Of a DNA stretch of 64,000 nt, positions 44,901 to 53,300 are shown piece by piece. Both the position numbers and the translations under genes were made by a program. The stretch is taken from contig JBKAGO010000050.1 in the NCBI GenBank assembly GCA_046290435.1, positions 11,212-75,211 on the forward strand, written 5' to 3'. The notes under the pieces are model-generated. The model saw nothing but the letters and a program-made list of their open reading frames with translations, ran no database searches and was not told the DNA's origin. Source of the DNA: CAVQUE01 sp046290435. Its GTDB lineage: Bacteria > Actinomycetota > Acidimicrobiia > Acidimicrobiales > UBA8592. The stretch's first letter is position 1. Each line of letters begins with the position of its first letter.

Positions 44901-47310
44901 GCAGCACCGACCGCGCGGCTATGCCGTCCATCGCCTCGACGGCGACTGCGACGGTGCGGGGGCCTGCACCATCGGGCAGGCCGCTGCCGGTCGCGGGGTT
45001 CGACGCCAGCAGCGGCACGTCCCCGATGCCGACTCGATGGTGCAACAGGATGGCCGCGGCGGCGATGTGGACGAGACCGCTTGCGGCATGGGCGTGGCCG
45101 AACAGCTGCGTGATGGCCGTGGCCCGGCCGCCGAGTCCCAGCTCGAGGTCGGGCCGGTCCTCGTCCCTGGCGCCGTGCTCGTCGTGGCGGCCCCCGGGGA
45201 GCACGGCGTAGATGGTGTCGCCGTCTCGTTCGGCGTCGTCGAGGCGCTTCAGCACGATTGCCACGGCGGCATCGCCGGGCACCTGACGGGTGCCGTCGAC
45301 ACAGGCTGCTGCCGCCGAGCGGTGGACGGCCTCGCACGACAGGTCGACCGCACCCACGACCGCGGCGTCGAGCTCCCCCGTGGCGAGCGCCCGCGTCGCG
45401 ATGCGCAGCGCATCGAGGCCGCTGTGCTCCTCGGAACTGACGGTGAAGCTCGGCCCGGCGAAGTCGAACTGGCTGTTCAGGCGGTTGGCGACGATGTTGG
45501 GCATCGTGCCCAGGACCGCAGGCGCGTCGAGCACGGGGCTCACGTGGTCGCGGGCCTCCGCGATCCACTCGGCGGACTGGCCCCATGCGACACCCCGGGT
45601 CGCGAGGCGCCACCGGACGCCGAACCGGGCCGCCTCGGCATCGGTGCCCATGCCCACGTAGACGCCGGTGGATGCCGGTCGGATGGTCCCGCCGTCGGCG
45701 ACGGCTTCGTGGGTGACCTGCATCATGGCCAGCTGCTGGGCCAGTGTCTTGTCGAGGTCGTTGGGCGGGAACCGCTGCTCGGCGAGGTCGAGCGAGATCG
45801 CCGGCATGGTCCCGAGGCCGTCCTCGTCGAGGCAGGACGCATCAGACAGCAGCGCATCGGCGAAGGCGTGCCGGCCGACCGCCGACGCCGCGACGACGCC
45901 GATGCCCACGATCGCGATCGGCACGGGTGATGCCACGGCCGGCTGCGGGGGCGCTGTGCCGAGGTCCGCCGCCGACGGCTCCTCCACGATCAGGTGTGCG
46001 TTGTTGCCGCCGAAGCCGAACGCCGACACGCCCGCCCGCAACACGCCGTTGCGCACGGTCGTGCGATCCCACGGTTCGGCTTCGGTGAGCAACCGGAACG
46101 GCGAGGCTTCGATCTCGGCGAGCGGCTCGTCGGCGCCGATGGTGGGCGGCCGGGTCTCGTGCGCCATGGCCTCGAGCACCTTGATGAGGCCCGCCACACC
46201 GGCAGCGGTGATGAGATGACCCGTGTTGGATTTGAGCGATCCGATCGGAAGGCCGTCGCAGTCGCCGTACACCTCGGCCGAGGAACGGATCTCGGTGGCA
46301 TCACCGACCGCGGTGCCCGTAGCGTGGCACTCGAGCAACGAGACATCGGTGGCGTCGAGACCGGCGATGTCCAGCGCGGCGATCATCGCCCGGCGCTGCC
46401 CCTCCTGCGACGGGACGAGCATCCCGCGCCCGCGCCCGTCGTTCGAGAGCCCGACGCCGCGAATGATGCCGTGGACGGTGTCGCCGTCGCGGACAGCGTC
46501 GTCGAGACGACGCAGGGCCACGAACGCGCACCCTTCGGCGGGCACCAGACCGTCGGCCTCTGCATGGAACGGCCGTGATCGCCCGGTGCGGCTCAGCGCG
46601 GTCAGCGCCGAGAACCCCAGATGGATGCAGAGGTCGTCGGCGCAGTTGACGGCCCCGGCGAGCATGAGGTCGGCGTCGCCGTCGTGGAGGCGATCGCAGG
46701 CGAGCTTGACGGCGTACAGGCTGCTCGCGCATGCGGCGTCGAGGGCGTAGGCGCCGACTCCGAGCCCGAGGGCCCGCTCCAGCAACAGTGCGGGCAGCCC
46801 CGACGTGAACCGGTTACGGGGATCGACGGGGGCGATGCCGGCCGATGCGAGCGCGTCGGGGCCACAGCCGGCCAGGCCGGCGATGGTCGTGGCCTCGACG
46901 AACGCCGCCATGCCCGCCGACGGGAACGACAGGTTGCCGAATACGGCGCCGAACCGGCGTGGGTCGGCGTCGTCATGGCCGGCGTCGCGCAGCGCTGCTC
47001 TGGCGGTGTGCAGCGTCCACTGGAACACCGGGTCGAGGGCGCCGATCTCGTCGGCGGGCACGGCGAACCCGGTCGGGTCGAACAGCGCGTCGAAGCCCCG
47101 CACGTAGCCGCCCCGGTCCGACCACGTGCGGTCGGCGCTGTCGGCCGGGCCCTCGCACAGCACGTCGGCGGGAGCGATGCCCCAGCGATCGGCCGGGACG
47201 CCGGACACGAGGTCGCGTCCCTCGACCACCGCGGCCCACAGCTCCTCGGGCGACGAGACCCCGGGTAACAGGCAGGCTCGACCGACGACCGCTATCGGCG
47301 GGAACGACAT
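38968..47310 (-). CDS. Pfa3-like lipid synthase: KS-CLF-AT-DH-DH-acyltransferase-PS-DH
   Basis: Giant 2780-aa megasynthase subunit; its ATG overlaps the stop of the upstream synthase gene (TGATG). Domains in order: KS (active Cys in DAACASS near residue 192; ECHATGT; KSNTGH); chain-length-factor-like KS without Cys (SFTVSSEEHSG near 624); AT with GYSSGE near 975; linker with helices; two FabA-like dehydratase didomains, each an inactive then an active half (active motifs DGHFKNDPCMPG near 1665 and KAHFFQDPVQPG near 2058); PlsC-like acyltransferase (NHQVQIES near 2239, so HX4E instead of HX4D); C-terminal PKS-type dehydratase-like region (FHGPAFQ near 2630, VIDGALQ near 2690). Known myxobacterial Pfa3 is KS-CLF-AT-DH-DH-AGPAT; the last domain is extra. 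Product probably a long polyunsaturated or otherwise modified acyl chain. Confidence 0.88.
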   Translation of the reverse strand: MSFPPIAVVGRACLLPGVSSPEELWAAVVEGRDLVSGVPADRWGIAPADVLCEGPADSADRTWSDRGGYVRGFDALFDPTGFAVPADEIGALDPVFQWTLHTARAALRDAGHDDADPRRFGAVFGNLSFPSAGMAAFVEATTIAGLAGCGPDALASAGIAPVDPRNRFTSGLPALLLERALGLGVGAYALDAACASSLYAVKLACDRLHDGDADLMLAGAVNCADDLCIHLGFSALTALSRTGRSRPFHAEADGLVPAEGCAFVALRRLDDAVRDGDTVHGIIRGVGLSNDGRGRGMLVPSQEGQRRAMIAALDIAGLDATDVSLLECHATGTAVGDATEIRSSAEVYGDCDGLPIGSLKSNTGHLITAAGVAGLIKVLEAMAHETRPPTIGADEPLAEIEASPFRLLTEAEPWDRTTVRNGVLRAGVSAFGFGGNNAHLIVEEPSAADLGTAPPQPAVASPVPIAIVGIGVVAASAVGRHAFADALLSDASCLDEDGLGTMPAISLDLAEQRFPPNDLDKTLAQQLAMMQVTHEAVADGGTIRPASTGVYVGMGTDAEAARFGVRWRLATRGVAWGQSAEWIAEARDHVSPVLDAPAVLGTMPNIVANRLNSQFDFAGPSFTVSSEEHSGLDALRIATRALATGELDAAVVGAVDLSCEAVHRSAAAACVDGTRQVPGDAAVAIVLKRLDDAERDGDTIYAVLPGGRHDEHGARDEDRPDLELGLGGRATAITQLFGHAHAASGLVHIAAAAILLHHRVGIGDVPLLASNPATGSGLPDGAGPRTVAVAVEAMDGIAARSVLLAEASRHRAPGRIAPPRLHVFSGADAAAVLESLDAGIESDDGPARLVIVADGDEQLQQRIERARRHIEHGHPAGEGVRFRPRPLDGELAFVYTAAGAAYAGMGAQLLRAIPEAADRVAESFPLGETASWVFGDAGHEPTPSDFLWGTSLVSSSHTHITRHLLGLRPTAAIGYSSGESNSLFAFGIWSDRAAMRAEIEASGMMDRELGIDFAAVARAWGQPSASWAMWNVLAPVDDVRAAIAGEERVHLAIINTPNDTVIGGDSDACERVVESLGRRRCRPVAYNLACHVPEVRQTFHQPWLDIHTRAVTPMPGVRHYSNGSNGAYEVSTAACAEVITRQAEQTLDFPATIEAAYADGVRIFVEHGPAGACTNFITEILGDRDHLAIPLDRRDKNVEQLFEVAAALVAAGVAVDHHALSARLACPDVRPEPATNRHRSFAAHPEPATLPPRCEPTGADPTPLDRDDMARQSMPPAPWRPPVTPNGAVASNGAAAPMAASPPVEPAGQSAADIVAGEIHAQMTQIAALHEGFVVQRAALHDQFLAGSVADLHALTRTETTPAPGVPEAAGASGPGNVHWDKQQLEIHSSGRISELFGPLFAAQDNRSIQCRMPEPPLLLADRVTGIDAAPGVLGTGTIWTETDVVAGAWYLNDGFMPTGFMIEAGQADLMLISYMGIDLITEPDRAYRLLGCTLTYHGDLPSPGDTLQYEIRITGHARHGDVRLFFFEYDCLVDGERRLAVRDGQAGFFTPQELADALGVLWTPEAAAGDLDPDARVDAPAIASPKSSFSRDEVVAFSEGRLVDCFGPAFSWAHTHTRTPKIQSGAQLFIDEVTVFDPTGGPWGRGFMRCETAIADDAWFFDGHFKNDPCMPGNFMVEACIEALSFYLAAMGFTTRRDGWRFQPLPGQPFDLKCRGEINPRTERVAYEVHVEEVWDGPHPTVIADVVGYVDGRAAFHAHRIAVELTPSWPLTSMPELYEGVVEPVPVATDAEGFPFDWKAMISCAWGRPSEAFGSMYRVFDGTRRSPRLPGPPYHFISRITHIDGDLGVCAPGMKIVCEYDIPDDAWYFDANGAATMPFAVLLEAALQPCGWVASAVGSATAIDDDMLFRNLDGTGTLTGELTRTAGTLTTHVELTSVSRAGGMVIEGFEVECFLGDRSVYTMTTVFGFFPPEAFDHQVGLAVRDEHRVPLELAAPPMVDLTGRPDRYVAGSARLAEPMLLMLDRAVHVASAGRAGLGVVRGEKDVDVTEWFFKAHFFQDPVQPGSLGIEALLQLLQFFMLDTGMDDGLVDATFEPLMTGTPLTWSYRGQVTPANTRITTVMEITEIGTDERGRFVLGTGSLWCDGIRIYEVKNMGMRLVGDIAEPDASGACTEVDRSAARAAMRRYWPQHRGTGEAWLGADLLDGMFDRYVGRVMTERPDTLERLQGRPAIYLANHQVQIESLLISNLLPALTGVAMTTVSNAKHERRWIGELVRLFDAYPGARAVDQIAYFDQSDPGSMFELIDRVRQALASGSHSFFVHADGTRAQSCRQPTTRCSSVFVDMAIELGLPIVPVRFTGGLPVEPITGKAEFPFGHAAQDYWIGEPIEAETLQAMTLRDRVEHVVSAINGLGPSHPTEQPNAPDPAFAAKVADRQWRTGVHEVHAAAWEILLDCPSPSAETQLLLGHERALSDPDAAQLGPWSGAVAELLLGSDGDLVVVNRTTHPHLADHAVGDTPVVPVAYAVEWFARVACESFGPGRPFGLRDVQVLNGVVADGFRDGRDLELRVLASDENGDRHRLELVDRTGRRRYRCEVVPLDDDAAPLAVLAGPATELPSIYDKGGVLFHGPAFQVLDDVRLHPGAGLSASVRGVLGSGWPDARWGSDCGGVVRHGWPAEPWRTDPAVIDGALQLALLWSEHVIGGPSLPTSIALVRVFDRPRPGPLRATLIGRGAANAKVRSDMVIADAAGAVVAVLEGVETHALPRPEGTRDGWERPAR

Positions 47311-50300
47311 CAGCGCTGTCCTGCCGTCTCGGTGCCCTCGGGCAGGACACCCGAGCCGAGGACGAGTTCGACCTCGTCGGTCTGGGGGCTCGAGAGCTCC
47401 TCGACCAGCGCCCGAGAGCCGAGGTCGAGGGGGATGAGGGTCGTCCCCATGGCCTCGAAGTGCGCCTTCAGCGACGGGCTCACCATGCCGCCGTCCCATG
47501 GTCCCCACCCGAGGGACTTCACGACGCACGACGGGCCGCGGCGGGCCCGTTCGGCGATCGCGACCTTGTTGAGGATCTCGTTGGCCATGGCGTAGTCGAC
47601 CTGGCCACGGTTGCCGGTGCGTGCCGCGACCGACGAGAACAGACACAGCACCTTCAACGCGTCGTCGCGGGTCTCGTCGAGGAGCGCCCGGAGCCCGAGC
47701 ACCTTCGTGTCGAACACCGAGGCGAAGGCGGCGTCGGTCTTGTCGGCGATGAGCTTGTCGGCGAGGACGCCGGCGCCGTGGACCACCGCGGTGATCGGCC
47801 CCAGCTCGGCTCGTATCGAGCACAACGCCTCCCCCACCGCTTCGCGGTCGGTGATGTCGACGGCGACGTAGCGGGCCCGTCCGCCGGCCCGTTCGATCGC
47901 CGCGAGCGTGTGGCGGACCTCGCGGGCGGCGAGGATCTGTGCGGATCGCCGTGCCACCTCCGCCGGGGTGATGGGCAGGCCCGCAGCGGTCGCCTCGGCG
48001 AACAGCACACGCTTCAGCTCGGCATCGTCGGTTGCGACAGCGCAGCCGGGTGGTTCGTCTGCGAGCGCCGAACGGCCGAGCAGCGCGAACGTGGCGCCCG
48101 AGGTTCGGGCGAGCTCGATCATCGTCGCGGCGGTGACCCCACGCCCGCCGCCGGACACGACCACCACGTCGGACGCACCCAGCGGGGAGGGTCCCGCCAG
48201 GACAGGGGCGGGTTCGCTCTGCAGCGTGGTGCGGGTGCCGTCGGCGCGGAGGCCGACCTCGAGCTCGGTTCCTCCGGCGAGGAGTTCGTCGGCGATCGCT
48301 GCGGCGATCGCCGCAGGATCTCGGTCGGCGCGCTCGATGTCGATCGCGAGCACACCGGTGTCCGGCCATTCGATCGCAGCGGTTCGGACCAGGCCGCCGA
48401 GTCCTGCGCTCCAGGCGTGCAGGGGGTGTGGTGTGCCGAGCCCGAAGTCGCCCCCCAGGTCGGTCACCGTGACCAGCAGGCGAGCCGGCTTCGGCCCGGT
48501 CGCCAGCGACCGGGCCGCGGCGAACGCTTCATGGTTGACGGCCAGCGCGTCGTCGACCGTGGCGATGGGCCGCAGACCGCCGAGGAAGATCACGCCGTCG
48601 ATGGTCTCCGGCAGTGCGACCGGGCCGTCCGGCGTAGCGACCACGGTGGCGGAGACGCCGGCCGCGGCCAGCTGCGCCACGAGCGCGGGAGCGACGCCGG
48701 TGCCGTCGTCGATCACGGCGACCGTCGAACCGTGGAGGCCCCGGATCGGTGTGCCGGTGGCGCCGGCCGCGACAGAACGCAGCCGGAACCGGCCGATCGG
48801 TGCCGGTGCCGATGTCGATGTCGATGTCGCGGCAGCGGGGGCATCCGCCCCACCGTCAAAAGGGGGCGTGCCACCTCCGTTGATCTGGCCGAACATGTAG
48901 TCGACGATCTGGCCGAGCGTGACCAACTCGGCCATCACCGCGGTGTCGACCTCGGGCAGCGAGGGGACCTGGTCCTGCATGGCGCTGAGGATCTCGACGC
49001 GCTTGATGGAGTCGATGCCGAGATCGCCCTCGAGCTCCATCTCCATCGTCAACATCTCCGACGGGTACCCGGTCTTGTCGGCCACGACCGACAACAACAC
49101 GTCGGTCAGCGCATCGGCGCTCAGCGCCGGCGCAGCGACCGGGGCCGCAACAGGTGCCGGCGCAGGTGCCGGCGCAGGTGCCGGTGCCGGCGCAGCGACG
49201 GGCGCGGGAGCAGGTGCCGGTGCCGGTGCCGGTGCCGCAACAGGTGCGGGTGCGGGTGCGGGTACGGGAGCAGCGACTGGTGCGGGCGCCATCGCGGGCA
49301 CGGGAGCGGGCACCGGTGCTGCGACGGGCGGGGCAACCGGCGCAGGGATCGGCGCGAGGGCCAGGGGCACCGGCGCAGCGACCACTGACGGTGCACCGAC
49401 GGAACCACCTGCCAGCTGGCCCAGGACCACGAGGCTCTGCTGGGCCGCTGCCATGAAGGCGGCATGCGCCTGAGCGGTCGTGCGGAGGTACTCCGCGTGC
49501 GCCTCGGCGGTCTGTTGCTGGACCGCCTGGTAGACCGCGAGCACGCCCGGGTTCGGCGTGGAGCCATGCGGTGCTGCGCCGTTCGGTGTCGCACCGTTCG
49601 GTGTGGTGCCGTTCGTGTGGACGGCTGCGGGGACGGTGGGTGGGGTCATGACCATGGGTTGGGGCCGATCGGGTTGTGGGGCCGCAGCAGCGACCGGGGC
49701 GGGAACGGGGTTCGGGCCGACGAGTTCGGCCGGGTCCTGCGGCGGATAGGGCTTGGCGTGGTTGGCGCCGTTGATGGCCACGGTGAGCTTCGGTGCGACG
49801 ACGTCGCTGGGGTTGGCGACGTCGTCGTACTCCTTCCACAAGGCGCCGAGGTCCATCGCGATACCACGGGCGACGAGCTGAGCCAGACCGCCGAGGAACG
49901 GGCCGAGGCCGGTCGTGTTCTTCTTGTCGAGCGCGATGGCCGCGTGGTCGTCGCCGTCGAGGATGCGTTCGACAAGGCCGGTGAGGGTCGATCCGGGTCC
50001 GACCTCGACGAAGGTCCGGGCACCGTTGTCGTACATCGCCCGGATCATCTCCACGAAACGCACCGGCCCGGCGAGCTGGCGCCCGAGCTGATGGCGGATC
50101 GCGGCGTCGCCGGTCGGGTACAGCGCCGCCGTCTCGTTGGCGTACACCGGGATCGTCGCCGGTCCGAAGCGGACCGATTCCAGCCACTGCGTGAACGAGG
50201 CACTGGCTCCGCTGACCACCGACGAATGGAACGCCGTCGCGACCGGTAGGCGCTTGAACGTCAGGGCCGCCGATTCGAGCACGGCCTCCATCGCTTCGAT

Positions 50301-53300
50301 CGCGGTCGTGGGCCCCGACAGGACCACCTGGCGGTGATGATTGTGGTTGGCGACGACGACGTCGATACCCGACTGCGCTACGAGGAAGCTCACGGCGTCG
50401 ATGCCCGCTGCGACGGCGGTCATGGCGCCCGGGGTCCGGGCGGCCTCGGCCATCAGCTCGCCGCGGCGGCGCGCCACCGACAAGGTGTCGGCCTCGGAGA
50501 ACACCCCGGCGGCGTGCAGCGCGGTGATCTCGCCGAAGCTGTGACCGCCGACATGGTTGGGGTGCAGGCCGATCTGTCGCAGCAGACGCAGGTAGCCGAG
50601 GCTCGCCGAACCGATCGCAGGCTGCGCCCACTGGGTGGCCGTCAGCTTCGCCTCCTGGCGCTCGCGTGCGTCGTCGTCGAACCCGGCGATCGGGAACACG
50701 ACGCCGTGCAGGCCCTCGGGTCCCCAGTCGAGGCCCGCAGCGACATCCCACGGACCGATGGCCTCGTCGAAGCGTGTCGCCAGGGCGGATCCCATGCCCA
50801 GGTACTGACTCCCCTGCCCCGGGAAGACGAAGGCGACCTCGCCGGCGTGCGGGCCGGTTCCGTAGTGCACCTTGGTGGGGGTCGAGAAGGCGGCATCGGG
50901 ATCGGCGCCGATGCGATCGATGGCGACGCGGAGCTTGCCCTCGAGGTCGTCGCCGTCGGTGGCGACGATGGCGAGCCGGGCGTGGGCGGTCGGCTCGTAC
51001 GCGGCCTGGGTCGAGTGTGCGAGCCAGGCGAGGTACCCGGCGGTCGAGCAGGCGTCGAGGTGCCCGCGTGCCTGGGCCACGACGTCGGCACCGTCGGCGC
51101 CCTGCAGCACGACGAGTTCGGCGTCGTTGGTGCGCAGGCGCGGCGCCCGGGTACCGGAGCCGGTGTACTCCGACAGGGCGACGTGGAAGTTGGAGCCGCC
51201 GAACCCGAACGAGCTGACCGAGCCGCGGCGCTCGTGGTCGGGCCCGCGCACCCACGGCCGGGTCGCCGTGTTCAGGTAGAAGGGCGAGGCCTCGAGATCG
51301 AGCTTCGGGTTGGGACGGTCGATCTTGGCCGTCAGCGGCAGCGTCTTGTGGTGCAGGGCCATGACCACCTTGAACAGACCGGCGGCACCCGCAGCGGCCT
51401 TGGTGTGGCCGATCTGGCTCTTCACCGATCCCAGCGCACACCACTGACGGTCGACGCGGCCGGAGGCGTCGAAGGCCAGCTCGAGCCCACCGAACTCGGC
51501 GGCGTCGCCGGCGACGGTGCCGGTGCCGTGGGCCTCGACCAGCTCGACGGTGTCGGGTCCGAAGCCGGCCTTGGCATACGCGTTCGTGAGCGCCCGGGCC
51601 TGCCCCTCCGAGACCGGCGCATAGACGCTCTTCGAGCGCCCATCGGAGCTGGAGCCGACGGCGTCGACGATGCAGTAGATGTGGTTGCCGTCGCGCTCGG
51701 CGTCGTCGAGACGCTTGAGCGCGACCATGCCGATGCCCTCACCGAGCATCGTGCCGTCGGCCAGGTCGGAGAAGGGTCGGACGTCTTCGGACTGCGACAG
51801 TGCCGGCGTCTTCGAGAAGCACATGTACATGAAGATGTCGTTCATCGTGTCGACGCCGCCGGCGATGACGAGATCGCTGTCGCCCAGGTAGAGCTCGTTG
51901 ATGCCCATCGACAGCGCAGAGAACGACGAGGCGCACGCGGCGTCGGTCACGCAGTTGGTGCCACCGAGGTCGAGGCGGTTGGCGATGCGCCCGGCCACGA
52001 CGTTGCCGAGCAGCCCGGGGAACGTGCTCTCCTGCCACGCCGGGTGCAGGTCGGCGATGGCATCACATGCCGCGAGCGCGACGTCTTCGGGTACTCCGGC
52101 GCGTCGCATGCCCTGCAGCCACATCGGCCGGTTCATCCTGCTGGCCATCGAGCCGAGCAGCTCCTGGCCCGATGTGACGCCCAGGATGACCGACGCACGC
52201 GTCCGGTCGAGCTCGGTGAACTGCCCGGTCAGTGCGTCCTCGAGCACCCGGTCGGCGACGATGAGTGCGAGCAGCTGCGCTGTGTCGGTGGAGGGAACCG
52301 CGACGGGCGGGATGCCGAACTTCAACAGGTCGAGGTCGATCGGATCGAGGAAGCCGCCGCGACGCCCGTAGGTCTTGTCGGGGGCCGACATGTCGGGGTC
52401 GTAGTGGTCCTCGATCAGCCAGTGGCTCGGCGGCACGTCGGTCATGCGGTCGGCGCCGCAGAGGATGTCGTCCCAGAAGCCCGTCGCGTCGACGGATCCG
52501 GGGAAGAGCGCGGCGACGCCGACGACGGCGATCGGTGGGCGCTCGAAGTGGAGGTCGTGGGCAGGAGTCGTGCTGGTGGCGGGTGGGCGGGGTCGCCGGG
52601 CGGGTGGGCGGTGCCGTGGCGGATCAGTCGAGGGCCGGGGTCTGTAGTCGAAGGCCGCAGCGGGGACGGCGACGCCGTAGCTGCGGAGTTGCTGGGCCCG
52701 GGTCACCACAGCGGCGCCCTCGAGCAGGTTCTTGGCGACCTGGGAGACGAGACGGTTCGCCGGCGCGGCCAGGAACGATCCCGTCGTCCACGCGTTGAAG
52801 GCGCCCATCGCCGGCCCGCACCAGATCTGGTAGTCGAGCCGGCGGTCGCCGTCGCCGTCGATGGCCCATCGGCTCGACAGCCCGAGGTAGCTGCGGAAGG
52901 CGAGCGCCATCTTGTGGCGGGGATCGGCTTCGGCACGGGCGACCTGCTCGGGATCGCGGTCCATCCAGAACGCCCTGGTGGCGGTCCAGCACTCGTCGAT
53001 GGTCATGCCGAGCGTCGACTCGAGCTCGCGCACCTCGTCGGCCGGGATGGCGTCGAGGGAGGGATACGTGCGGTAGAGCCGGTAGAGGTGCTTGGCTCGT
53101 GGTGCGAACATCGTGCCGCGTTGCAGCACCTGGAGGTCCACGCCGAGCTCGAACATGTCGGCTGCCGGGGCCATCGTGACGTCGGCGAGGCCGGCGCCGG
53201 CCAGCATCTCCTTGCCGGTGGCCGACAACCCGGACTCGACGCATGCCTGATTGATGGTCCCGGTCAGCACGTAGGACGCGCCGAGAGCGAACGCCGACGC

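Noticed and set aside
40735..45930. Open frame of 1731 codons on the plus strand
   Set aside because: It is antisense to the Pfa3-like synthase gene. Composition is Arg/Gly/Asp/His-rich with no domain motifs, the expected mirror of high-GC codons.
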